A stretch of DNA of 18,139 nucleotides, from the NCBI GenBank assembly GCA_030150565.1, contig JASLFR010000068.1:1-18139 (forward strand). Direction: 5' to 3'. The position numbers and the translations under genes were made by a program. Below, piece by piece: positions 1 through 6,555 of this stretch (position 1 is the first letter of the stretch; each line of letters starts with the position of its first letter). The DNA comes from Cardiobacteriales bacterium (GTDB lineage: Bacteria; Pseudomonadota; Gammaproteobacteria; Cardiobacteriales; Wohlfahrtiimonadaceae). Under the pieces are notes generated by a model, which saw nothing but the letters and a program-made list of their open reading frames with translations, was not told where the DNA came from and made no database searches.

Positions 1-240
1 ACTCTCTACCATCTCAATTGTGGGAATATAAGAGATATAGATCGTGGCAAAATCGGGCTGATTGGTCATTGGACAGAGCGCTGTAAACTCTGGGCAATGG
101 AAGTGAACAAAGTAATCCCGATCGGGATTATCATTCTTAAAAGTCTCTAAAATATCGGCTGAATACTCTGTGGGATAGAGCGTTGCCTGATTCCCAAGAA
201 GGGTTAAATTTTCTAACTGTTTAGATTTATTCTGTTTCAT
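1..240 (-). CDS. queF: 7-cyano-7-deazaguanine (preQ0) reductase QueF, 5' part only
   Basis: The first 80 codons are in the window; the 3' part lies beyond base 1. QueF reduces preQ0 to preQ1 with NADPH in the cytoplasm, a late step of queuosine biosynthesis for tRNA wobble modification. Visible signature: residues 52-64 read FTALCPMTNQPDF, with C56 (the cysteine that forms the thioimide) and D63, followed by ATIYISYIP, the QueF fold motif. The short N-terminus ahead of LGNQATLYP fits the single-domain (YkvM-like) form rather than the long E. coli tandem form, but the missing C-terminus prevents certainty. The ATG at 238-240 is preceded by AAGGA at five bases, which decides the start. The leader carries a preQ1-I riboswitch, so the gene is likely repressed by its own product. 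Confidence 0.93.
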   Translation of the reverse strand, partial: MKQNKSKQLENLTLLGNQATLYPTEYSADILETFKNDNPDRDYFVHFHCPEFTALCPMTNQPDFATIYISYIPTIEMVES

Positions 241-246
241 CTTTTT

Positions 247-282
247 CCTTAGTTTTTTAATGTGGGATGGTTTCGAACCACA
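247..282 (-). promoter_or_regulatory. preQ1-I riboswitch controlling queF translation
   Basis: On the minus strand the leader contains TGTGG, then a loop with TTCGAAACCAT, then CCCACA, an A-rich tail TTAAAAAAC, and CTAAGG. TGTGG (278-282) pairs with CCACA to make P1. The loop and the A-rich tail match the preQ1-I pattern, in which the tail folds back as a pseudoknot and a loop cytosine pairs with preQ1. The tail's AAGG is also the ribosome binding site of queF, five bases from the ATG, so ligand binding should hide the SD and block translation. The position directly before a queuosine gene supports the call strongly. Pairing was judged by eye, not folded. Confidence 0.88.
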
Positions 283-322
283 AAAAGAGGGGTGATAATG
301 AATCACCTCTGTAGCGGTGCGC

Positions 323-351
323 ATTTTAAGCTGATCACACCAAAAGGGCAA
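323..351 (-). promoter_or_regulatory. probable sigma70 promoter of queF
   Basis: Minus strand: -35 TTGCCC (346-351), 17-base spacer, -10 TAAAAT (323-328). Transcription would start near 316, placing the preQ1 aptamer about 35 bases into the leader. An 8-cytosine tract (382-389) lies about 30 bases upstream of the -35. Confidence 0.55.
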
Positions 352-458
352 TCTCTTCCCACTATCAGAAAGAGTCTTACACCCCCCCCTCTCTATTTAA
401 CTCTAAAAAGATTATCTTAATAACTTTAGAATTAATCCTTAATCCTCACCTTGTATAA

Positions 459-487
459 TTGACGAATTTTTATCTATCTTCTACTAT
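459..487 (+). promoter_or_regulatory. sigma70 promoter of pdxS
   Basis: Plus strand: -35 TTGACG (459-464), 17-base spacer, -10 TACTAT (482-487), giving a predicted start near 494 and a leader of about 75 bases before pdxS. A TATAAT lies at 454-459 but has no good -35 in front of it. No PdxR/MocR-type gene or operator is visible nearby. The rest of the 241-569 interval holds only the queF leader and promoter. Confidence 0.65.
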
Positions 488-569
488 GTTCGATACTCTT
501 TTTTATCCCATTTTTCAGGGAAAAGAGCCGAACTATTCATTAATCAATTAGATAGGAATTAAGATAAAG

Positions 570-1424
570 ATGTCTGAATCAATTATCAAAAATGGCGGCG
601 TAATCATGGATGTTATTAACGCTGAGCAGGCAAAAATTGCTGAAGCAGCTGGTGCTGTAGCAGTTATGGCGCTCGAGCGTGTTCCTTCCGATATCCGTAA
701 AGCGGGTGGTGTTGCGCGCATGGCGAACCCTAAAATTGTGGAAGAGGTACTCAATGCAGTCTCGATTCCTGTAATGGCTAAAGCGCGTATTGGTCATATT
801 GTGGAGGCTCGTGTACTCGAATCCATGGGTGTTCACTTCCTCGATGAGAGTGAAGTTTTAACCCCTGCTGATGAAGAGTTCCATCTCTTAAAGAGCGATT
901 ATAGCGTTCCTTTTGTTTGTGGTTGTCGCGATCTTGGTGAAGCGGCTCGCCGTCTTGGTGAAGGTGCTAAGATGCTCCGCACAAAAGGGGAGCCTGGAAC
1001 AGGAAATATCGTTGAAGCGGTTCGCCACATGCGCCGCGTCAATAGCCAGATCCAAAAACTTCGCCACATGAGTGCTGATGAAGTGATGGTATTTGCTCGT
1101 GATCTAAGTGCTCCTTACGAGATCTTAATGCAGATCCGTGAGCTTGGCCGCCTCCCTGTTGCAAACTTCGCTGCAGGTGGTGTTGCAACTCCAGCAGATG
1201 CTGCGTTAATGATGGAGCTCGGTGCTGATGGTGTATTCGTTGGTTCTGGAATCTTCAAATCAGAGACGCCTGAGAAGTTTGCTCGTGCAATCGTTAAAGC
1301 GACTGAGAACTACAAAGATTACAAATTGATCGCTGAACTCTCAAAAGATTTAGGCGAGCCGATGACTGGTCTTGAAATTGGTAAACTCTCAGCAGATGAG
1401 CGGATGCAAGATCGCGGTATCTAA
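570..1424 (+). CDS. pdxS: pyridoxal 5'-phosphate synthase, lyase subunit PdxS
   Basis: PdxS builds PLP from ribose 5-phosphate, glyceraldehyde 3-phosphate and ammonia in the DXP-independent pathway; ammonia normally comes from the glutaminase PdxT. Near full-length 284 aa TIM barrel. GGVIMDV gives D14, VMAKARIGH gives K71 and LRTKGEPGTGN gives K139, equivalent to D24, K81 and K149 of the Bacillus subtilis enzyme. GADGVFVGSGIF near the C-terminus is the second phosphate site. The N-terminus is about ten residues shorter than usual; an in-frame TAG at 549-551 with no start codon between excludes a longer form. AGGA at 554-557 is a plausible ribosome binding site. Own promoter and terminator, monocistronic: pdxT does not follow, so it must be elsewhere or the enzyme uses free ammonia. 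Confidence 0.97.
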   Translation: MSESIIKNGGVIMDVINAEQAKIAEAAGAVAVMALERVPSDIRKAGGVARMANPKIVEEVLNAVSIPVMAKARIGHIVEARVLESMGVHFLDESEVLTPADEEFHLLKSDYSVPFVCGCRDLGEAARRLGEGAKMLRTKGEPGTGNIVEAVRHMRRVNSQIQKLRHMSADEVMVFARDLSAPYEILMQIRELGRLPVANFAAGGVATPADAALMMELGADGVFVGSGIFKSETPEKFARAIVKATENYKDYKLIAELSKDLGEPMTGLEIGKLSADERMQDRGI

Positions 1425-1447
1425 TTGATTAATCAATATAAATAGAG

Positions 1448-1476
1448 AAGCCCATCCAGAAGGATGGGCTTTTTTT
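1448..1476 (+). terminator. rho-independent terminator of pdxS
   Basis: AAGCCCATCC (1448-1457), loop AGAA, GGATGGGCTT (1462-1471), within a run of seven T (1470-1476). It lies 24 bases after the pdxS stop and between convergent genes. On the minus strand the stem is followed by CTCTATTTA, so it would terminate the opposite operon only weakly. Confidence 0.92.
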
Positions 1477-1489
1477 ATTCTCTCACACC

Positions 1490-2119
1490 TCAAAGAAGAG
1501 GAGCTAACTCCCGCTGAAGCGCACGGGTAAAATTCTTGCGATCATTGTAGGTGATTTCACAAAAGAGTAATCCCGCAGATTCAATCGCATAGCGCTTAAT
1601 CTGATCGCCATGCTTCCACTCCCCTTGGTAATGCCCCTCCCCTTGATACTCAATCACCGCTAATGGGTGGTGATTCTCATCGAGCAGGCAGAAATCAGCT
1701 CGGCGACAATTGATCAGCCAGAAGCTCTCCTGTTCAGGCAGAGAGGAGTCTGAGGGTTGTGTGCTTAAGATCTCACCATAATTGACCTGCGCTAAAATCT
1801 GGTACCCCTTAGCTCGCTCAGAGCGTTCAAGAAGTGCCGTAATATGGGCAAGTAGCTGCTCTTCACTCTTATTGATGAGTCGTTTGGGATAGAATCGGCT
1901 CACCTCTAAAAGTGCACGCTCCGTCTCCTGTTTTCCTCTCCCCTTCTGCTCAAGAGCGATTCGGCGCATCTCTTCCCGCTTTTGAATATGCGCTTCCGCC
2001 TCCAACGCTCGCCCGCGCCACCTCTGCAATCGTTTTAATTGAAAGCGATTCCAAAGGATCAACCCAAAGATGATCAATCCAAGAATCGGAAGACGATACT
2101 CCAATAGTGTTCCAAACAT
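1490..2119 (-). CDS. membrane-anchored DUF2726-like protein (possible PD-(D/E)XK-type fold)
   Basis: 209 aa, no named homologue recognised. Residues 7-23 form one hydrophobic segment (LEYRLPILGLIIFGLIL), followed by a basic, helical stretch to about residue 70, so the protein probably sits in the inner membrane with its C-terminal domain in the cytoplasm. From about residue 110 the pattern resembles DUF2726: RADFCLLDENHHPLAVIEYQGEGHYQG, then D..K..A..SAGL and a final short strand. The acidic residues in ADF and IEYQG, and a Lys in DQIKRYAIE, are arranged as in restriction-endonuclease-like folds, so a nuclease-like activity is possible but unproven. Last gene of the aroA operon, seven bases after the pseudopilin stop; the ribosome binding site is weak (GGGGAG, about 12 bases from the ATG). 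Confidence 0.7.
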   Translation of the reverse strand: MFGTLLEYRLPILGLIIFGLILWNRFQLKRLQRWRGRALEAEAHIQKREEMRRIALEQKGRGKQETERALLEVSRFYPKRLINKSEEQLLAHITALLERSERAKGYQILAQVNYGEILSTQPSDSSLPEQESFWLINCRRADFCLLDENHHPLAVIEYQGEGHYQGEWKHGDQIKRYAIESAGLLFCEITYNDRKNFTRALQRELAPLL

Positions 2120-2126
2120 TCTAAAA

Positions 2127-2591
2127 TTAGAGCTCCCCGATACTCTGCTTTAGTGGTCCAACAAAGTCGTTAGGAATGATGGCGATATGGCGATCTTCAC
2201 TCAACTGAGAGCCCCCCATCTTTCCATCTTCACCAAAAGTATAGATATAGAAGATCCCATCCAGATTGCGGTAATAGTAGGGGCGCTCCCACGGATCGGT
2301 TAGATGTTTCTCAGGAAGATAGGGGCCATTCCCCTCCCCTTTTTCATAAGAGGGGATCAAAAGAGCCGCTAATCCCTCCTCTTCACTCGGTAGCTGATTG
2401 AAATCTCGCTGATAGATCTTCAAAGCGCTCTCGATGATGCGCAGATCTTGATGCACCGCAATCCGCTTTGCATCGCTATTGATTCCTAAAAGATGCTGCA
2501 TCCCCATCATCGCTAAAATCGCAATAATTGCGGAGAGAATCATCAACTCTACAAGGGTTACTCCACGATTGTTTCGCCATGAATCGATCAT
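2127..2591 (-). CDS. type II secretion GspG-like major pseudopilin, stand-alone
   Basis: About 154 aa. A short basic leader is followed by the prepilin motif RG/VTLVELMILSAIIAILAMMGM: cleavage after Gly, Glu at mature position +5, then the hydrophobic alpha-1 helix. The rest matches GspG: ALKIYQRDFNQLPSEEEGLAAL, DPWERPYYY and a C-terminal loop IYTFGEDGKMGGSQLSED like the calcium-binding loop of major pseudopilins. Processing would need PilD, in the inner membrane. ATG at 2589-2591 is chosen because GGAG lies five bases ahead, overlapping the aroA stop; a GTG at 2597 (GTGA overlap with aroA) is the alternative. No other gsp gene is adjacent, so it is either an orphan T2SS subunit or a pseudopilin with another role. 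Val replaces the usual Phe at +1. Confidence 0.85.
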   Translation of the reverse strand: MIDSWRNNRGVTLVELMILSAIIAILAMMGMQHLLGINSDAKRIAVHQDLRIIESALKIYQRDFNQLPSEEEGLAALLIPSYEKGEGNGPYLPEKHLTDPWERPYYYRNLDGIFYIYTFGEDGKMGGSQLSEDRHIAIIPNDFVGPLKQSIGEL

Positions 2592-2593
2592 AA

Positions 2594-3880
2594 TCACTCC
2601 GTAATCGCCTCAAAGAGTTCAAAATAATCGGGAACGGTCTTATTAACACACTCAGGCTCTAAGATCGTGAGCGCCCCTTTAAATGCAGCAAGAGAGAAGC
2701 ACATCGCAATACGGTGATCATCATAGGTTGCGATCGAGACATCTTCATTAATACTCTCTAATGGCTCCACAGAGATCCAATCCTCCCCCTCCTCAACTTT
2801 CGCTCCAAGTTTACGCAATTCGGTCGCCATTGCATGGATTCGATCCGTCTCCTTCACCCGCCAACTAGCGATATTGCGAAGGGTAACAGGGCTACTGCAG
2901 AAGAGCGCCATCGTTGCAAAGGTCATCGCTGCATCAGGAATATCGTTACAATCGATATCTAGCCCCGATAATCGCTCTTTTGGCTTCTCTACACGAATCG
3001 AATAATCTTCCCACGTTACAATCGCCCCCATCTTCTCTAAATGGGTTGCAAATTCACGATCCCCCTGCATGCTCGCTCGCCCCATCCCCTCAACGGTGAC
3101 ATCTCCTGCTAACGCCCCTGCTGCGAGAAAATAGGTCGCACTCGATGCATCCCCCTCTACACGGATCTCTTTAGGGGAGCGGTAGGTTGCCCCTTCAGGA
3201 ATAATAAAGCGCTCATAATTCTCATTACGCACCTCAATCCCAAACTGCTTTAGACTCTTAAGAGTGATATCAATATAGGGTTTTGAGATCAGTACACCCT
3301 CAATCTCAATCGTCACCTCTCTTCCTAACATAGGGAGCGCCATAAGTAGAGCGGTGAGATATTGGCTCGATACAGAACCCTTCACCTTCACATTAAGATT
3401 CTTCATCTGAGCAGGCTCAATCAAGAGGGGGGGATACCCCTCATTCTCCCCATATTGAATTGAAGCACCAAGCACCCTAAGAGCATCCACAAGATCCCCG
3501 ATCGGTCGCTCATGCATACGGGGAATGCCGTGTAGATGGTACGAACCCCCATTGAGTGCAAGCGCCGCCGTCAGAGAGCGAAAAGCGGTTCCTGCATTCC
3601 CTAAAAATAGGGATGCTTCACGATTAGGGAAAGAGCCTCCCACCCCTTCAACAGCGTAAGAGTCCCCCTCTAAATGGGTGACATTGATCCCAAGCGCAAT
3701 CAGCGCCTCTTTCATCCGCTCGGTATCATCGCTCGCTAAAAGGTTGTGAATCACCGTTCGCCCCTCAGAGAGCGCCGCTAAAAGAAGGTATCGGTTAGAG
3801 ATACTTTTTGAGCCAGGCAGAATAATCTTCCCCTTAGCTTGGGTGCGATGAGTGAGTTTAAGCTGTGAGATCTGCGTCAC
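2594..3880 (-). CDS. aroA: 3-phosphoshikimate 1-carboxyvinyltransferase (EPSP synthase), class I
   Basis: 428 aa, colinear with E. coli AroA (427 aa). It joins PEP to shikimate 3-phosphate in the cytoplasm, the sixth step of the shikimate pathway. LPGSKSISNR gives K25; LFLGNAGTA (91-99) is the PEP loop; RPIGDLVDAL, SVSSQYLTALL, IPDAAMT, RVKETDR, YDDHRIAM and NKTVPDY supply the other conserved active-site residues. Oddity: after NAGTAFR comes Ser102 where E. coli and most class I enzymes have Pro101, a position linked to glyphosate tolerance in Salmonella. The start is GTG, with AGGAGG eight bases upstream. First gene of an operon with the pseudopilin and DUF2726 genes. Confidence 0.97.
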   Translation of the reverse strand: MTQISQLKLTHRTQAKGKIILPGSKSISNRYLLLAALSEGRTVIHNLLASDDTERMKEALIALGINVTHLEGDSYAVEGVGGSFPNREASLFLGNAGTAFRSLTAALALNGGSYHLHGIPRMHERPIGDLVDALRVLGASIQYGENEGYPPLLIEPAQMKNLNVKVKGSVSSQYLTALLMALPMLGREVTIEIEGVLISKPYIDITLKSLKQFGIEVRNENYERFIIPEGATYRSPKEIRVEGDASSATYFLAAGALAGDVTVEGMGRASMQGDREFATHLEKMGAIVTWEDYSIRVEKPKERLSGLDIDCNDIPDAAMTFATMALFCSSPVTLRNIASWRVKETDRIHAMATELRKLGAKVEEGEDWISVEPLESINEDVSIATYDDHRIAMCFSLAAFKGALTILEPECVNKTVPDYFELFEAITE

Positions 3881-3926
3881 GATAAAAACCTCCTAAAATC
3901 GGAAGAGAGCGGGAAATGAGCCCTTT

Positions 3927-3955
3927 ACTATACTAAAAATCGGGGATAATTCCCC
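3927..3955 (-). promoter_or_regulatory. possible aroA promoter region with inverted repeat
   Basis: A -10-like TATAGT (3927-3932, minus) lies about 46 bases upstream of the aroA start. Where a -35 is expected there is instead a GC-rich inverted repeat, GGGG-ATAATT-CCCC (3942-3955). The repeat may be an operator or part of the upstream termination region. The -35 match is poor, so confidence is low. Confidence 0.25.
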
Positions 3956-3957
3956 AT

Positions 3958-3987
3958 AAAAAAAGGCCTCATACAGAAGGCCTCTTT
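3958..3987 (-). terminator. rho-independent terminator of the amino-acid-binding protein gene
   Basis: Minus strand: AAAGAGGCCT (3978-3987), loop TCTGTATG, AGGCCTTTTT ending in a T run (3958-3969). Ten-pair stem with one G-T pair, 28 bases past the stop. It separates this gene from aroA. Confidence 0.85.
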
Positions 3988-4015
3988 CACTTTAAGATCG
4001 GGAATAAGGGGGAGA

Positions 4016-4798
4016 CTACTCCTGCTCGCTCCCGTAGACATCGTAGCCAAAATGCTTATCCTGCACTTTTTGGTAAGAGCCATCCGCACGGGAGGCTTTA
4101 ATCGCTTCGTTAAAGGCATCTCGCAACTCATCTTCCCCTTTACGAATCCCTACCCCAACTCCTTCACCAAACCAGCGCTCATCGGTAAATTCAGGGCCGA
4201 TAAAATCTAAACGCCCTTTATAGTTCTGCTGAAGATATCCCGTATCCACTGCAACAACATCCGCAAAGATAAGATCGATACGGCCTGAATCTAGGTCGTA
4301 CATCCCATCATCTAAACTCTTATAGCTACGAATGGTGGCGATCTTTTTATAATTATCATTCATATAGGTCTCATGAATCGTGCCACTTTGAACCCCAATC
4401 ACCTTCCCTTTTAACCCCTTTTCGCTCACATCCATCGTTGAGCCAGTGGGAGCCACAAATTTAGCGGGAGTTTGATAATACTTATTACTAAAGTTGATCG
4501 CCTTTTTTCGTACATCTGTAATCGACATTGAGGCTAAAATCGCATCGATTCTTTTAGAATTGAGTGATGGGATAAGCGCATCAAAATCGGTCTGTACAAT
4601 CTCACACTCACGATTCATCTTCTCACAGAAGAGCTCTGCTAAATCCACCTCAAACCCCTCCATCTTCTTATTAGGAGTGATGTAGCTAAAAGGGGGATAC
4701 GCTCCCTCAATCCCGATGCGCAATGTCGCCTCTTCACCATTTGCACTCATCATTAAGAGTGCCCCTAAAGTTGCAGTTAACGTCAATTTCTTAAACAT
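4016..4798 (-). CDS. periplasmic amino-acid-binding protein of an ABC importer (ArgT/HisJ type)
   Basis: 260 aa. Residues 1-21 are a Sec signal peptide (basic MFKK, hydrophobic core, cleavage expected after SANG). The mature part has the SBP family 3 pattern: LRIGIEGAYPPFSY, GFEVDLAELFCEKM, DFDALIPSLNSKRIDAILASMSITDVRKKAINFSNKYY (SMSIT.VR holds the ligand-carboxylate-binding Arg), then GVQSGTIHE and a second-lobe aspartate in LIFADV. This is closest in feel to lysine/arginine/ornithine or histidine binders; substrate cannot be fixed by eye. AAGGAG lies six bases before the ATG. The gene stands alone with a terminator behind it; no permease or ATPase gene is adjacent, so its membrane partners are encoded elsewhere. 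Confidence 0.92.
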   Translation of the reverse strand: MFKKLTLTATLGALLMMSANGEEATLRIGIEGAYPPFSYITPNKKMEGFEVDLAELFCEKMNRECEIVQTDFDALIPSLNSKRIDAILASMSITDVRKKAINFSNKYYQTPAKFVAPTGSTMDVSEKGLKGKVIGVQSGTIHETYMNDNYKKIATIRSYKSLDDGMYDLDSGRIDLIFADVVAVDTGYLQQNYKGRLDFIGPEFTDERWFGEGVGVGIRKGEDELRDAFNEAIKASRADGSYQKVQDKHFGYDVYGSEQE

Positions 4799-4898
4799 TG
4801 AAGACTCCTTATTTATGAACCATTATTATTATTCAGTCACTTAAATTCACTATAATACGAATGATTGCAAAAAGGCTAACAAATTAGGCTCAATTGCA

Positions 4899-4924
4899 AT
4901 AAAAAAGAGAGGTTGCCCTCTCTT
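4899..4924 (-). terminator. rho-independent terminator of brnQ
   Basis: Minus strand: AAGAGAGG (4917-4924), loop GCAA, CCTCTCTT (4905-4912), followed by a run of T (4900-4906). About 30 bases after the brnQ stop. Confidence 0.88.
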
Positions 4925-4955
4925 CTATTTTAATTATTTTTATCTCTTGCTTAAC

Positions 4956-6293
4956 TTATTTAAGCTGTAATTGTGTCAGCTTCTGATCGATTCGGATGAG
5001 GTATCCTAAAATTAATCCCAAAATAGTGGCGAAAATAGCAGGAATCATCCACTCCATCGATGCATTCGCTAAGGGGAAGCGCCCTAAAAATTGGGTTAAA
5101 ACAGGGCTATCACTCAACTGATTCGCAACCGAAAGGATACTTAAAATAATTGTGCTTAAAATCGGTAATTGAAGCGCTAAGTTAGGCATCCCTTTAAGTG
5201 ACTTATCGAGAAAGATGAGTGCAATCATCACAATTGTGATGGGGTAGATCACCATCAAGACTGGAACAGCTGCTGAGATAATATTATTTAATCCCAATCC
5301 CGCTAAGACAAAGCTGATAAGAGTGAAGATTACTGCATAGGTCCGATAAGAGATGCGAGAATAGATCTCATGGAAGTAGCTACTCACGGCAACAATCAAC
5401 CCAATTGCCGTTGTTAAACAGGCTAAACTTACAATCAATCCTAATAAGAAGCGGCCCCCTTCACCATAGGTTAAGAGTGCAACACCATTTAGAATCGCTG
5501 TTCCCATGTTTCCAGAGCTCTCTCCTAAAACATAATGATTACCGATCCAACCTAATGCCGCATAGATCAAACCAAGCCCTAATCCTGCAATTACAGCTGC
5601 AATTGAGGCTTGTTTAAAGATAGAACGTTGATCCGTTAAGCCAGTCGCTTTTACCGCATTGAGAACGATAATTGAGAAAGCAACCGCAGCGATTGTATCC
5701 ATTGTCTGATACCCCTCGAAGAATCCTGTAAAGAAGGGGGCATCGAGATAAGAGGGATCGATCGCCTCAATCGGTGTTTTAAGTAGGAAAAATGAGCGGA
5801 CAATCAGCGCAATAATGGTGATTAAAAGAAGGGGCGTTAAGATCTGCCCAATACGATTAACAAGTTTTTTAGGATTGAGTGCAAGGAAGAAGACGATTAA
5901 GAAGTAGACCGCTGCAAAGAGTGTAATCTGCAATTGAGAAGCTTCTGCTCCCTCTTCAAGATTCATAAAGGGGAGAATGCTCATCTCAAAAGAGACGTTA
6001 GCTGTTCTTGGAATTGCAAAGAATGGTCCAATCGTTAAGTAGATGGTCACCATAAAGAGGAGTGCAAAGAGCGGATGGATACGGCGTGCTTCTGTGCGAA
6101 ATCCTTCATTAGAGAATGAGCCTGCAATAATTCCTGCTAAAGGGAGCCCAACCCCAGTAACGACAAAACCTAAAATAGCGGGAAGAAAATTGGTTCCACT
6201 TAATTGACCAACAGTAGGTGGGAAGATGAGGTTGCCTGCTCCAAAGAAGAGAGCAAAAAGCATAAAGCCGATATAGAGCGTACGTTTTTCCAT
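4956..6293 (-). CDS. brnQ: branched-chain amino acid transporter BrnQ (LIVCS family)
   Basis: 445 aa, about 12 hydrophobic segments, inner membrane. BrnQ takes up Leu, Ile and Val with a cation (Na+ or H+). The N-terminus IGFMLFALFFGAGNLIFPPTVG is the family signature around the first, broken membrane helix; IGPFFAIPRTANVSFEM is the second conserved motif. Length matches the family (about 440). The ATG at 6291-6293 puts the signature at the same distance from the N-terminus as in E. coli BrnQ, but no good Shine-Dalgarno precedes it (ACTCTTT); a 10-pair hairpin sits 32 bases upstream, so translation may be regulated. Own terminator. The 460-base region upstream also contains the DnaA-box cluster. 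Confidence 0.95.
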   Translation of the reverse strand: MEKRTLYIGFMLFALFFGAGNLIFPPTVGQLSGTNFLPAILGFVVTGVGLPLAGIIAGSFSNEGFRTEARRIHPLFALLFMVTIYLTIGPFFAIPRTANVSFEMSILPFMNLEEGAEASQLQITLFAAVYFLIVFFLALNPKKLVNRIGQILTPLLLITIIALIVRSFFLLKTPIEAIDPSYLDAPFFTGFFEGYQTMDTIAAVAFSIIVLNAVKATGLTDQRSIFKQASIAAVIAGLGLGLIYAALGWIGNHYVLGESSGNMGTAILNGVALLTYGEGGRFLLGLIVSLACLTTAIGLIVAVSSYFHEIYSRISYRTYAVIFTLISFVLAGLGLNNIISAAVPVLMVIYPITIVMIALIFLDKSLKGMPNLALQLPILSTIILSILSVANQLSDSPVLTQFLGRFPLANASMEWMIPAIFATILGLILGYLIRIDQKLTQLQLK

Positions 6294-6325
6294 AAAGAGT
6301 CATGATTTAGTTTGAAGTAATCGGG

Positions 6326-6361
6326 CAAGATTTTTTTCATAGGTGATGATTAAAAATCTTG
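6326..6361 (-). repeat. inverted repeat / hairpin in the brnQ leader
   Basis: CAAGATTTTT (6326-6335) and AAAAATCTTG (6352-6361) form a perfect 10-base inverted repeat with a 16-base loop. In a brnQ transcript it would fold 32 bases before the start codon of a gene lacking a clear ribosome binding site. Function unknown; it may instead be part of the origin region. Confidence 0.5.
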
Positions 6362-6492
6362 TTGAAACGTTGATCGATTTTGAGGATCACTCGATTCTCG
6401 ATCGCTATATCAGATTTTGTCTGACTTAATAGATTCCCTATTGTCGCTAATTTAGAAGTGATAGCAACTCTAATTCGATCGGTGTAGATGCT

Positions 6493-6555
6493 GCTCTAAT
6501 AATCTTTTCTACTATTACTCTTCTATATATAGATATAGATGATGAGTGAGTCGAG
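6493..6555. other. AT-rich segment, candidate DNA unwinding element
   Basis: Roughly 6493-6540 is about three quarters or more A/T, including ATATATAGATATAGAT, and it directly abuts a perfect DnaA box at 6556. TAG and ATG triplets in 6526-6545 could act as DnaA-trio-like steps. Three GATC sites (6372, 6385, 6400) spaced 13 and 15 bases lie further left and recall, without matching, the GATC-headed 13-mers of E. coli oriC. Assignment rests on position and base composition. Confidence 0.5.

Noticed and set aside
6293..6340. Small reading frame starting with ATG AAA AAA ATC TTG at 6340 (minus) in the brnQ leader, a possible leader peptide
   Set aside because: No ribosome binding site, few branched-chain codons in its first part, and it runs out of frame into brnQ; not supported as an attenuator.
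6372..6403. Three GATC-headed segments resembling the 13-mers of E. coli oriC
   Set aside because: Only the GATC matches, and GATC is over-represented throughout this sequence; the AT-rich block beside the first DnaA box is the better unwinding candidate.
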